DNA from: a virus
Virus record (IMG/VR): IMGVR_UViG_3300010157_000045
Coordinates: 1-64,000 of that record
Reading direction: 5' to 3' (one strand)
Length of the DNA: 64,000 bases
Positions 37,401 through 44,569 of this stretch are shown piece by piece (within the stretch, counting starts at the first letter, position 1; every line of letters starts with the position of its first letter). A model generated the notes under the pieces. The model searched no databases and was not told the origin of the DNA. It was given only the letters and a program-made list of their open reading frames with translations. Made by a program: the position numbers and the translations under genes.

Positions 37401-39247
37401 CAAATTGGTCAGTAGCAACTCGCCCAAATGGATCACCTTGGGTACAAACTTATAAAACTAATTTATATTGGCAATATGCTGATTGGTATGATGCAACATT
37501 TGACCCAACTACAACAATTAACGTTACAGTTGCTAATAACTTAGAGTTTGGCAAACTAACATTGCAGCCAAACACTTATATTAAAGTAACAGATAGCGGC
37601 AATGGTAAATTTGTAATATATTATATTGATTCTAATTTAGAACAAACAACAGTTGGTATCCAAGACGGTACAGTTCAAATGCAAGGAATTGAAACAGACA
37701 TTCCGGCGCTTGAATTGCGTCAGATTTTGTTGTCGATGCAAAAAGAAATCTTCATTGATGACCTGGCCGGCAACTATAACGAATTGTTCTTTGTATTAAT
37801 CAAGTACATATTAACAGAACAAAAAAATATTGATTGGGCATTTAAGACTAGTTTCATCAGTGCTACTCAGAGTATTCGCAAGTTGCAGGAGTTCCCAAGT
37901 TACATTCCTGACAATCAAAACTTCTATTTAAATTACATCAATGAAGTTAAGCCTTATCGTACAGTAATTCGCGAATACGTAGTTGACTATATTGGCAATG
38001 ATTCATATGTTAGCGATATTACTGACTTTGATTTGCCACCATACTGGGATGCCAAGTTGGGAGTATATCGTAGTCCAAGCGGAGAACAAAGTTACGATGC
38101 CACTACATTAAGTGCTAGCAACAGCATATACAGCCAATGGAATAATAACTACAAATATAGAGTAGTTGATACTGTAATTGATTTACCAGGCAGTGGCTAC
38201 TTAACAGCACCTCAAATTGTAATTACAGGCGGTGGTGGCACAGGTGCAAAAGGGTATGCAACTATCAATGGTAGTGGTGGCCTTGCAACTATTGTGATTA
38301 CCGATGCTGGCTCGGGCTACACATCAATTCCGGATATTATTATTAACGGAACTGGCTCTGGCGCACAAGCCCGTGCAGTACTTAAAAACGTTTATGATGG
38401 CAATAATAATGGACATAATCTTGTACGTAGTGTTGCTACAACAATTAAGTATGATCGTGTAACTTATGCTGGACTAAGCTACCCCGGTGTTATAATTGAG
38501 GGTGGTAATTTACGAACATATTCAGGCACAACAGTCACCGTTGGCTCACCAGCAAGCAATGTGGCCAGCGGATTTGATGCAACTATCTCAAGTTTATACA
38601 CAAGTAGTTTGGGTGTAAACCCGGCAGATATTATAGTAGACGGCGGCGAGTATGTTGGAAGATTTAGTAGCTATGCACCAGAAGAGTTACTACCTGGACG
38701 TATGTACGATAGCTTGAATATGAAAGTATTCTCAAATGTTAATCCGGGCACCAATGATTATGCTTTCCGTATCTTTACAGATATAAACCAAGTTACAACT
38801 TACTATAGAATTAGTGCGGCAAATACTACAGCATTGGCTAGTAATTTGGCAATTACTGACAGCAACATTCATGTTGTTAACAGTTCAGTGTTACCAATTC
38901 CTAATCCTGGATTAGCAATTCCTGGTGTAGTATTCATAGGCGGTGAAAAAATCACTTACTATACCAATGATACAGTAAACAATGTACTTGGACAAATTCG
39001 ACGTGCTGTAGATGGTACTCCCGGTGTATCTTTACATTTAACTGGTGCTCGGGTCGTAGACTCAAGTTTAACGCAAGTTATCCCAATTAGTACTCCGACA
39101 TACGCTAATATCAGCGGAAACCTAACAATGCAGGATACCAGCTGGTACACCCCGGGCGTAAGTAACGCAACAACAGGCACAGGCCTAGTAAATAGCACCA
39201 CAGTACAGGCGCAGTTCCTATTAGCAAGCCCAGGATATACACCATGA
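28490..39247 (+). CDS. 7: Giant gp7-like baseplate wedge protein (3585 residues)
   Basis: The largest gene in the window, more than three times T4 gp7 (1032). The N terminus (NTINFLPEAFRTDTNKRFLG, DQLYTGAINTPINGYIGRKF) and the C-terminal core (FYLNYINEVKPYRTVIREY near residue 3150) match gp7-type wedge proteins of aquatic T4-like phages. Inserted modules are visible: WQSGRDYNLGDVVQYNNFYY near residue 1790, like a small chitin/carbohydrate-binding module (CBM5/12 type); about six FG-GAP-like repeats near 2210-2585 (for example FGSAVTISSDNTY, FGTSISVSANGNV, YGFAIDVTSNV), predicting a beta-propeller; and two GSGY...G-x-G-A-x-A repeats near 3233-3293. The modules suggest added receptor or glycan binding at the baseplate rim. 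The gene overlaps gp6 by one base and the next gene by 4 nt. Confidence 0.85.
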   Translation: MALLNTINFLPEAFRTDTNKRFLGATMDQLYTGAINTPINGYIGRKFAPTYKLGDNYVPESITSRSNYQLESGVVVTDENKNIKFTAGYLDLLNSVATNTGSSQLLTTNHQRLFSSDSYNYDGQFDYDKFVNYYNYYWLPNGPASVSLSTNQVPYQATYEVTRSTSVGGYTFTGIGPHPNTQLTLARGGTYTFKINQPSFKFWIQTSPGTSGQDPNISTVTTRQVFGVTNNGTDSGDITFKVPLATAQDFYVNMPIIRPTTGSTDAAVAFKYTDIQNQLLSTFISKFPTGLDGINNNLQNKTIVFVGGQVADTDWTTPTDPLPPDLATGKANPNANPVTGIIPKATRSNIWRLNIVRISATDSVLQIVPDTQIQPQQKVFISSGQTYASNQFWLDNNMRYQIVPVMTASVNYLYYQDSSNPQFTGQIKLVDNSTSTIDVPNDIIGSAGYTSPNGVIFANGMKIHFDSSVTPSTYTNKDYYVEGVGTGIDLVPVDELIVPESFGQNINKSPDYITINRASQDRNPWSRYNRWFHRDVITSTAKYNNSVADYGNDISARRSIIEFEPNLQLFNYGQQATTSVSYIITTPTDAFNDYEGKTTASIDGIHLVNGDTIVFAKDFDTAIVNEVWEVQYQSIIKSPYLTLNKVASDPVLPGQNVLVTKGSHKGYTFAFDGSTWTQSQQKTNVNQAPLFDIVDNDGYSFSDITVYPGTTFAGTKFFNYAVATSGTNDSLLGFPLTYQTFNNIGDIVFNNYYDTDSFSTSNGKISVNTGYLVKNIGLDKTEKLTNWATSAEPTLQFQVFTKFFDGYVIELNGVQTAFVQIDVLPVDEQTVPHLKVYLNNKLLVNEMDYKQIKYGVYHAIVFTTIPAINDKIDVKIFSTESSKLAYYEVPDNLDLNPLNENFKSITLGQLRTHYNKLIENTTSDPSNPIPIQDNYLKDQGGTLRQHSAPLVYALSFLNDPTVSFVDAITLAKKEYTKFKHKFLTLCNTTSNINYNNPSIGVDVILQNINSLKNSSFPWYYSDMVPQGNGFSTVTYTVLNARQVNYEINSLFNNTILSNRAVLVYVNGIQQTVGVDYTFNKISPTIIFTREFAAADVANKTQIVIRDYGNTDGNYIPETPTKLGLYPKFLPEIYLDNTYQTPTMVIRGHDGSITPAFGTYDQTTGIYTKDFRDDYLLELERRIYNNIKADYNNNEIDLYNTIPGRFRKGDYSLTEFNQVISQSFMNWVGTNNVNYTENKFYDVNNPWTWNYGSCPDVIDGSNLQGSWRAIYNYWFDTDTPNLTPWIMLGFSSKPLWWESRYGNGPYTSGNILLWEDLESGYIWNDGAPYTDDRFARSGLTKFIPVDSAGNLIDPTQIPLIKKYHSSTSSDAFSSGQHSPAEVAWRRSSDYPYSVQLTLALLRPAQYFATQLDTSRFFKSPQTGQFSNASNRKIAPNLLTVNGNSASGTVDRTSGYINWIADSIKNTGIDPISTLTSYFTNTSVKLNYKVGGFTDKSIITVSAEQTSPGSTSGSVIIPDTNYNIYLNKSVPVGSAVYSAVIVEKTTTGWSVTGYDPTNPFFTIIPSIADNKKQPLTVNGLTISLYQSSESSVSVIPYGTVFSSIQQVADFIVSYQRYLTAIGFQLDTYNTDLQEEQNWLLSIKELMYWSQQGWNTTSVIVLNPVATSLTLLTAGVIVDEVTNTSNGNKILDQNFAPIKNNNFNIVRTNSAVNGNRFKISTLNGTTICYAKLNVTAYEHVLVFDNVDDFGDIIYIPSTGTRQSRLKIAGTKTGAWDGSLSAAGYIYSDPNIDVWQSGRDYNLGDVVQYNNFYYTATQKISAGANFIPTLWTQIPYDSIQTGLLQSFGLNAQQFSNFYDVDNPPTNETLQKYSAGLLGFRQRQYLTDLGISIPTQTKFYQGYIKQKGTMNAITALTKANFNNVSGEISVYEEWAFNVGKYGNLNNNIYKDFILDQSVFNTNPAVFTSAGTYSAANVIVSLNGNALCTNSNVYTASNTLVTTTSLYSNRVDPVYMTDLPDVGYVNLNDVDYTIFDITKPELDLTALGAGDYAWVAKDIENNWNILRVNESNLTAESLTYILDSNAQLTFNYTHTFSVGDILVLKYFSSAFDGVYEVIGVPNTTNVIIQIDNTRLDKLTSISPLQTLIRALTITGSGIVYTLDSAKINSLSDFKNHTIPKNGWITGDTVWVDNASVDGWGVYTFKQPWSTKNRSQVTGNISTAGQFGSAVTISSDNTYIFSGSPGSKQVFVTPITTGSTQTLTSIDSNFGTAIDSRGNLLSVASSSNVYIYRQNGNVITALQTITGANLVGNVTSISMSTDGNILAIGGNTSVHIYKANTTPSSANVKYVLANVIQNTGSTTNIVKTNATGNVVIIGAPYATNGNTQAGNVYVYGGNLITNAFSKTQSTLTSQYNNQSANFGASIDIDSTGTNLYIGVPGSLKSGIANGVVERYTLGGNTYTFTESIAHPANEIGKFGTSISVSANGNVLAVGSIGSPAEEHTTFDDDETVIDSDTTNFVDYIYNSGATYLFEPIGNSYAYIQELEAQLANNDNYGFAIDVTSNVIVVGAPGTTNNYGAGYVFKNSTSAKAWNQTRTQMPIVDIDSIGRTLIYNKNNDNLLAALDYIDPAKGKILNAFGQDIDFQRGTDPALYNAGTNVVNQTIHWGPNQVGTIWWNLDTVRYINYEQDALIYRLNHWGDQFPGSSVDVYQWIASSQLPSDYTSDGVPMYPDNSSYSTYGYVTPNGVVNATYYYWVKNIQTVDKSKHNSIYSIAEAIKNPQSQGIPYTAVLRNDTVAVYNASHTLVGQSSVIQLGASNVQAKQTALVHSEYALVQEGNPTSQLPENIIAKINDSLSGIDRDGNPVPDPALPPGRRYGLSIRPRQSIVIDVVTALYNVITLVNAKLLAYPVTQRKVMTILNSSEQYPVSSLSTYLISVETFDELGYVDTNLISSGYSVLVKSDSNNLTKWAIYTWDGTNWSVATRPNGSPWVQTYKTNLYWQYADWYDATFDPTTTINVTVANNLEFGKLTLQPNTYIKVTDSGNGKFVIYYIDSNLEQTTVGIQDGTVQMQGIETDIPALELRQILLSMQKEIFIDDLAGNYNELFFVLIKYILTEQKNIDWAFKTSFISATQSIRKLQEFPSYIPDNQNFYLNYINEVKPYRTVIREYVVDYIGNDSYVSDITDFDLPPYWDAKLGVYRSPSGEQSYDATTLSASNSIYSQWNNNYKYRVVDTVIDLPGSGYLTAPQIVITGGGGTGAKGYATINGSGGLATIVITDAGSGYTSIPDIIINGTGSGAQARAVLKNVYDGNNNGHNLVRSVATTIKYDRVTYAGLSYPGVIIEGGNLRTYSGTTVTVGSPASNVASGFDATISSLYTSSLGVNPADIIVDGGEYVGRFSSYAPEELLPGRMYDSLNMKVFSNVNPGTNDYAFRIFTDINQVTTYYRISAANTTALASNLAITDSNIHVVNSSVLPIPNPGLAIPGVVFIGGEKITYYTNDTVNNVLGQIRRAVDGTPGVSLHLTGARVVDSSLTQVIPISTPTYANISGNLTMQDTSWYTPGVSNATTGTGLVNSTTVQAQFLLASPGYTP

Positions 39248-39933
39248 TAAATACTGATACAAGTAATGATTTAAACAAATTAGAGGAAAAAGCAGTGGAA
39301 AATACACAACAAAGCCCAAACGAATCGTCCGGAATTTATATCCGCGGGCATATCAAGATATTCGATCCAAAGACCAACGAAGTCTTTATTGATAAGCCAA
39401 ACGCTATCCACTACGAAAACTTCTCAGTGGCGCTGGCCAATTCTGTTGCTGATAAAGGACAAAACTTTATCTATGAAATGAACTTTGGCAACGGCGGCAC
39501 AAGTGTTGATCCAACTGGTATTATTACATACTTGCCTACAAATACTGTGGGTCAGAACGCCAATTTGTATAACCCAACATACGCAAAGATTGTTGATAAT
39601 ACTGCTATTACTAACCCAGATCCAGTTAATAATAAAATGACAATCAGTCATATTCCTGGTACATTGTACACAGATATTTTAGTTACTTGTCTACTAGATT
39701 ACGGCGAGCCTAGCGGACAGCAAGCATTTGACAACAGCCAAGACCTAAACGGTCAATACGTTTTTGACGAACTGGGATTACGCGGTCGTAGTACTGATGG
39801 TACAAGTGGACTAACATCTACTGGACTACTATTAACACACGTTGTATTCCACCCAGTGCAAAAAGCGTTGAATCGTTTAATTCAAATCGATTATACTGTA
39901 AGAATTCAAACATTAACTAATTTAAGCGGATAA
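39244..39933 (+). CDS. Conserved T4-like virion protein, baseplate/fibre region
   Basis: A 229-residue protein overlapping the giant gene by 4 nt (ATGA). After about 30 polar residues it has IYIRGHIKIFDPKTNEV, NAIHYENFSVALANSV and YEMNFGNGGTSVDPTGIITY, blocks I associate with a conserved structural protein of large T4-like phages near the tail-fibre genes. The function is not established; a wedge-to-fibre connector is a reasonable guess from position. A GTG at 39295 with AGAGG ahead of it is an alternative start that would remove the polar leader. A GATAAATA match (39246-39253) lies over the upstream start. Confidence 0.7.
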   Translation: MINTDTSNDLNKLEEKAVENTQQSPNESSGIYIRGHIKIFDPKTNEVFIDKPNAIHYENFSVALANSVADKGQNFIYEMNFGNGGTSVDPTGIITYLPTNTVGQNANLYNPTYAKIVDNTAITNPDPVNNKMTISHIPGTLYTDILVTCLLDYGEPSGQQAFDNSQDLNGQYVFDELGLRGRSTDGTSGLTSTGLLLTHVVFHPVQKALNRLIQIDYTVRIQTLTNLSG

Positions 39934-39939
39934 TAGAAC

Positions 39940-41544
39940 ATGACATACCCTATTAATAAAACAGACGGATCGGCACTAATAACTCCAACGATGCCATTGG
40001 GTGTGTTACAAGACGGCACACTCGATACCAGTACTGGTGTAACATTGATTGGTCGTAACTATCCTAGTTACGGTGAAATTCAAAATGAAAACTTTATTAA
40101 ACTATTGCAAAATTTTGCCAGTAGCTCGCCACCAGATATAAGTCAAAATGCATTGTTGTTGCTACCTGGCACATTATGGTACGATACTGCTAACAATATT
40201 TTAAATGTATACGATGGCATTGAATTTATTCCGGCTAGTCAACGTATAGTTGGCAATACTGCACCTGTAGTTACACACACTGGTGACCAATGGTGGGATT
40301 CAGTTAATCAACAATTACGCACTTGGAATGGTACTGCCTGGGAATTAATTGGCCCTGCGTATACAGCTAGCCAAGGCAAGAGCGGTCCGTTTGTTGAATC
40401 GATCACAGACACCACTGGTAATACACATATTGTTGTTGGCGAATACATTAGTAATAAACTGGTTAGTGTAACAAGTATTGATCCAGTGTTTACAGTAAAT
40501 TCTGTAATATCTACAGCCTATACCAGTTTCACATCAATTCAACCAGGTGTAAATTTAAGTAACATTGCAATACTACATGGCACAGCAACTAACAGTAATA
40601 CTGTTGGCGGACTAAGTCCAACAGTATTTGCTCGTAATGATATTGCTACAAGTTTTGCAAGCGATGTTAATATTGCAGGTAATTTAGTTCTCAGTAATGC
40701 AAACATATCTACTGCTAACGGTTCGTTAATTTTACAAAATAAAAACTTTGGTGGCAACGTAGAATTCTTTATTAACACTTCTACCAATGGAAACATTCGT
40801 GGATTGTCTTTTAGTGGTAATACCGGACATGCTTATGTTAACGCTGATCCAATTTATTCTCGTGGTATTGCCACAAAGAATTACGTTGACACAACTGAAA
40901 CTGTTATTATCAATAGTTTAAATACCGCAGTTGGGCAAATAAATGCCAACGTACAGGCAGTTTACGCAGACTACATTGGTAATATCAGTGCAGTTGTTAC
41001 CAACACCAACGCTAACATAACATACTTACAAGCAACTACCAATGCAAATGTCACAGCGGCAAACGCTGCCATAGTATCATCTAACGTGGCAATGAACACT
41101 CATGTTGGTGAGCAAATTACAACAACAAATAACGCATTAACACTCGGTCTACAACAGACTCGTGATCTTGCAAATGTACAGATATCATACGTAAGCAATA
41201 CATTAGGTCTTCGTATTTCAAATGTTGAATCTTACATTAATACAACCATTACACCTGACTTAAATGTTCTTCATGGCAATATTGTACAATTAACAAATGC
41301 TCTGATACCTTTAGCAAATATCGATAGTCCGCATTTTACTGGTATCCCAACTGCACCAACTACCAATATGCCAGTTTGGTCTACAATGGGACATTCTTCT
41401 TATGCAGGAGACAACAGCGGAAATATAGCAACTACACAATTTGTTGTTGGTGCAATAGCAGGACAAAAATTTAATTATACTGTTTCTACATTACCGCCAA
41501 CTGGCGGAGTCACTGGAGACTTTTGGTTCCAGATCGGCGGGTAA
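39940..41544 (+). CDS. Tail fibre protein, paralogue 1
   Basis: A 534-residue fibre. Residues 1-140 are the shared N-terminal attachment module also found in the genes at 44570 and 46540: a YPINKTDGSAL-like start, LIGRNYPSYGEIQNENFIKLLQNFA, then LLPGTLWYDTANNILNVYDG. The middle is Thr/Asn/Ser-rich with long alpha-helical heptads (ETVIINSLNTAVGQINANVQ onward). The end has a small ATTQFVVGAIAGQKFNY and GDFWFQIGG domain. It is followed 3 nt later by a glycine-rich adhesin whose start (MSRGIYYKGADGNWHSV) looks like the natural tip domain for such a fibre, as gp38 is for gp37 in T-even phages. Confidence 0.78.
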   Translation: MTYPINKTDGSALITPTMPLGVLQDGTLDTSTGVTLIGRNYPSYGEIQNENFIKLLQNFASSSPPDISQNALLLLPGTLWYDTANNILNVYDGIEFIPASQRIVGNTAPVVTHTGDQWWDSVNQQLRTWNGTAWELIGPAYTASQGKSGPFVESITDTTGNTHIVVGEYISNKLVSVTSIDPVFTVNSVISTAYTSFTSIQPGVNLSNIAILHGTATNSNTVGGLSPTVFARNDIATSFASDVNIAGNLVLSNANISTANGSLILQNKNFGGNVEFFINTSTNGNIRGLSFSGNTGHAYVNADPIYSRGIATKNYVDTTETVIINSLNTAVGQINANVQAVYADYIGNISAVVTNTNANITYLQATTNANVTAANAAIVSSNVAMNTHVGEQITTTNNALTLGLQQTRDLANVQISYVSNTLGLRISNVESYINTTITPDLNVLHGNIVQLTNALIPLANIDSPHFTGIPTAPTTNMPVWSTMGHSSYAGDNSGNIATTQFVVGAIAGQKFNYTVSTLPPTGGVTGDFWFQIGG

Positions 41545-41547
41545 TCA

Positions 41548-42561
41548 ATGTCCCGCGGCATATATTATAAAGGCGCAGATGGGAATTGGCATTCAGTTGT
41601 TATGCCTTACATTCGTACCGACATACCAATTCCGACTACACTAGCTCTTAGTCTAAAGGTACAAGGTGCCGGGGGCGGAGTTGGAGGCAATGATAGTCAC
41701 AGCGGGTACCCAGGATCTGCCGGACATCAATTAACAGGTACATTAACTATTCCGTTTGGTAAAAATATTCAAGTTTATGTAGGCGGACCTGGCGCAGGCG
41801 GATCAAGCGGGTCCGGCAATGGTGGTGGTGGTGGTGGTGGCAACGCCTTGGGTTACAATGGCGGCCCGGGTGGTAGTACTGGTGGAGAAGGTTGGTCAGG
41901 ATCTGGTGGTGGTGGCGGAGCTGCCACTGTTATATCAATTGATGGTACTGTTACTGTTGTCGCAGCCGGCGGTGGTGGTGGTGGTGGTGGTGGAAATAAT
42001 AGTAATGGGCAACCGAGCCAAGGGTATGCAAGTTCTGGTGCTATTGCAGGCGGTGCAGGCGGCAATAAAACATCCGGTGGCGAGCACGGTGGCGGTGGTG
42101 GCTGTAAGATTATCTGTACCAAGTTACACGAACTTGGATATTTGTCAGACAATATATATGAAGCAGACGAAAGATTTGGACAGTATTTACGAGACACAGA
42201 TCCATATGCATACTATGGTTATGTACGTTGGGCATCGGTTGTAGTTGATTGGATGGACAAAGATGGTCCACAATGCATGTTCTGGATCCGAGACAAAGAT
42301 AAACGCAATCAAGCACAACGTAACATGGCAATTAGCTGGGCAAGACGCATTGCCACACCGTGGGCGGAACATATGGCCTATATAATGGGTGTAGGTGAAA
42401 CAGATAATCGTGCCGGCAAACTTATTATGAAAACTGGTATGTGGGTAAGCCGCATGATCGGTAAGTATACAAAAACAACAGAACCAACCAAGAGTGTAGC
42501 ACTAGGTTACATAATGTGGGCTACATTTGGTGTATTCTGGTTACTAGCAGGAGTCAAATAA
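41548..42561 (+). CDS. Glycine-rich adhesin half fused to a Cys-led C-terminal domain with a membrane segment
   Basis: A 337-residue protein of two unlike parts. Residues 1-185 start MSRGIYYKGADGNWHSV, then a beta strand block and long polyglycine loops encoded by GGT repeats, like glycine-rich tail adhesins. At residue 186 (about 42103) the Gly run ends abruptly in CKIICTKLHELGYL. A 150-residue domain follows: DPYAYYGYVRWASVVVDWM, ARRIATPWAEHMAYIMG, and a final hydrophobic segment VALGYIMWATFGVFWLLAG that could span a membrane. The layout (Gly-rich linker, Cys box, C-terminal domain) resembles CFI-box-type C-terminal domains, tentatively. The missing second half of a glycine-rich adhesin seems to restart at 42977. 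Confidence 0.7.
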   Translation: MSRGIYYKGADGNWHSVVMPYIRTDIPIPTTLALSLKVQGAGGGVGGNDSHSGYPGSAGHQLTGTLTIPFGKNIQVYVGGPGAGGSSGSGNGGGGGGGNALGYNGGPGGSTGGEGWSGSGGGGGAATVISIDGTVTVVAAGGGGGGGGGNNSNGQPSQGYASSGAIAGGAGGNKTSGGEHGGGGGCKIICTKLHELGYLSDNIYEADERFGQYLRDTDPYAYYGYVRWASVVVDWMDKDGPQCMFWIRDKDKRNQAQRNMAISWARRIATPWAEHMAYIMGVGETDNRAGKLIMKTGMWVSRMIGKYTKTTEPTKSVALGYIMWATFGVFWLLAGVK

Positions 42562-42562
42562 C

Positions 42563-42967
42563 ATGGGAATGAGTTTAGAAGAGTTTTTAAAAGACAGAGA
42601 AGCATGTGCTCACTGTGATGATACTGGCAATCAAGAAACTTGTATAACTACTTTATTGAGTCGCGAAGATAGTTGCATTTTTTATAATGCTCTAACTAAA
42701 AATGGTGACCCACATGATGATGTAGATGTTGAATATTTACAAAATTTTCGAGCAGTAATGCCTGGTGAAAAAGTTCTCAATTATTATATTCGTGCTAGCA
42801 AAATAGTTCAGGCTATTAACGATGAACCAGGAGATCATACAGATCTATGGATGGACATAACAATACGTTATGTGCGCCCAATTATTGCAGAAGTGCGTGA
42901 TGGTAAAAATGTAGAAGCATACAGCGAAATTTTAGCAATGTTAGAAACCCTAGAAACAGGAAAGTAA
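42563..42967 (+). CDS. Hypothetical protein linked to the Cys-led adhesin domain
   Basis: A 134-residue acidic, helical protein starting one base after the previous stop (TAACATGG). It contains EACAHCDDTGNQETC near the N terminus, possible metal ligands, then HDDVDVEYLQNFRAVMPGEK and IRYVRPIIAEVRDGKNVEAY. I do not recognise the family. It sits with the CKIIC domain between two halves of glycine-rich sequence, so the two probably moved together. It could be a chaperone or partner of that domain; this is inference. Confidence 0.6.
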   Translation: MGMSLEEFLKDREACAHCDDTGNQETCITTLLSREDSCIFYNALTKNGDPHDDVDVEYLQNFRAVMPGEKVLNYYIRASKIVQAINDEPGDHTDLWMDITIRYVRPIIAEVRDGKNVEAYSEILAMLETLETGK

Positions 42968-42976
42968 GGAAACAAA

Positions 42977-44536
42977 ATGGCAGATGGAGCAGGCGGCGGC
43001 GGAGGCGGCGGCGGACAACTTGGGGGAGCAGGCGGTTCCATTAGAGGTGGTGACGATGGTGGCTTCACGGGTTCTGATGGTGCTGATTTACCCGCAGGAT
43101 TATCGGTTAGTTCAGCTAACAACCCTGGCGGACCTGGTTCTGCTGTAATAACCTACAATTCCTATACCGGTGCACCATTATATTCCGGTGGCACTATCAC
43201 GACATCTGACAGCATTATTACTCATACCGTAACCGGAGATGAAACATTAATAGCGTACCCTCAAGGTCCGTATTCTAGGACCAAAGCTGGATTTGTAAAT
43301 GTAAACGGTGATTGGAAACAATTCTGGCCACCCAATGTACGAGCAAATATTTTAGTAGTAGCTGGTGGTGGTGGTGGTGGTATTGGCTACGGATGGGAAG
43401 GTGGCGGGGGCGGCGGAGCTGGCGGAGTTGTATATGCAAAAGAGATCCTATTAGATTCTAGACTAACATACAATGCAATCGTTGGCGCAGGTGGCGGTGC
43501 AAATGCCGGTGGCAACAATAGTTATTTTGGTTTGAATTCAACTGCACCCAGCCAAGCCGGTGTCGATGTTGCAGTATATCCAGCGTCGTATCCTGTTTAT
43601 AACGGATTTTTAAATACTTACGGAGTATGGACTAGTCCAGATTTTGTAAGTCCGGTTGGGTCCTGGGTGACTGCAAACTATCAAGCATATATTCCTGTAG
43701 CACAAACATATCAGTTAATAGTGTCTGCAGATAATCACATACAAGTAAGTATCAATGGTAGCGTAGTTGGTGCAAATGATGACTGGGGATTGACCAATTC
43801 AAACTATATTAATTTACCTGCAGGAATTATAACAATTACCTGTCAGGCATTAAATGATGGTGGTCCAGCAAGTTTTGCGGCCGCACTATATGATCCACCT
43901 GGCAATGTAGTATGGCACACCCGTATGACAGATCCTATACAATACGACGATGGCTGGTTTCTTGCCATTGGAGGAGGAAACGGCGGATATGGTACAGCCA
44001 GCGAAACTGCCGGATCCGGTGGATCGGGCGGAGGCGGATGCGGATATGTAAACACACACGGTGGCGGAAGCGGCATACCAGGACAGGGAAATTCCGGGGG
44101 TGCAGGAATTTGGCAAGGTTACGGACAAGCTGGTGGAGGTGGTGGTGGCGGTGCTGGAGGCACTGGTCATCAAAGCAATGGTAATCAAGGCGGCGACGGC
44201 GGATTTGGTATTACATATCTTGGGTTACAAGTTGCTGGAGGCGGTGGCGGCGGATATGGAGAGCAAGGCAGCGGCGGCTCAGGGCCAAGTGGCGTTGCTG
44301 TATTTGGGGGCGGCAACGGCAATGGAGGCCATGGAGTAGACGGAACTGGTGGCGGTGGTGGCGGGTCAGCACATAGCAATATGACAGATGCAGGTGATGG
44401 CGGGTCAGGAATAGTGGTGGTACAATATAGTGGTGTTTCGCCAGCATTTTTGGGCGGAAATGAAGTTACAGTTAACAATGGGTACGTTACACACAAGTTT
44501 CTAAATGTGGGTAGGACTAGCCTAACTGCAAAGTAA
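42977..44536 (+). CDS. Glycine-rich tail adhesin, chimeric
   Basis: A 519-residue protein starting with AAGGAAACAAA then ATG. Residues 1-55 are polyglycine followed by NNPGGPGSAVITYNS, the usual end of a glycine-rich adhesin domain; they look like the missing C-terminal half of the 41548 gene. A second glycine-rich adhesin then begins (ANILVVAGGGGGG) and is interrupted at about residues 195-325 by a domain without glycine runs (YNGFLNTYGVWTSPDF, ADNHIQVSINGSVVGANDDW), probably PA14-like or carbohydrate-binding. It closes with a long polyglycine region ending GDGGSGIVVVQYSG. Such tips usually bind host surface structures and vary by recombination. Confidence 0.75.
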   Translation: MADGAGGGGGGGGQLGGAGGSIRGGDDGGFTGSDGADLPAGLSVSSANNPGGPGSAVITYNSYTGAPLYSGGTITTSDSIITHTVTGDETLIAYPQGPYSRTKAGFVNVNGDWKQFWPPNVRANILVVAGGGGGGIGYGWEGGGGGGAGGVVYAKEILLDSRLTYNAIVGAGGGANAGGNNSYFGLNSTAPSQAGVDVAVYPASYPVYNGFLNTYGVWTSPDFVSPVGSWVTANYQAYIPVAQTYQLIVSADNHIQVSINGSVVGANDDWGLTNSNYINLPAGIITITCQALNDGGPASFAAALYDPPGNVVWHTRMTDPIQYDDGWFLAIGGGNGGYGTASETAGSGGSGGGGCGYVNTHGGGSGIPGQGNSGGAGIWQGYGQAGGGGGGGAGGTGHQSNGNQGGDGGFGITYLGLQVAGGGGGGYGEQGSGGSGPSGVAVFGGGNGNGGHGVDGTGGGGGGSAHSNMTDAGDGGSGIVVVQYSGVSPAFLGGNEVTVNNGYVTHKFLNVGRTSLTAK

Positions 44537-44542
44537 TAAATA
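44535..44542 (+). promoter_or_regulatory. Late-promoter-like AATAAATA before the collar-type fibre
   Basis: AATAAATAAGTATAATGATAGG overlaps the stop codon of the adhesin gene and lies 27 nt upstream of the next ATG. The ATAAATA core is intact; the CT after it is replaced by AG. Confidence 0.5.
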
Positions 44543-44569
44543 AGTATAATGATAGGTAGCAATTAAAAT

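Noticed and set aside
39246-39253. GATAAATA as a late promoter for the 39244 gene
   Set aside because: It overlaps the start codon. It would only work if the GTG at 39295 is the true start, which I cannot decide.
41853-44562. Long proline-rich open frames on the minus strand opposite the adhesin genes
   Set aside because: They are complements of GGN-rich coding; the plus strand has ribosome sites, fibre-type context and sensible proteins.
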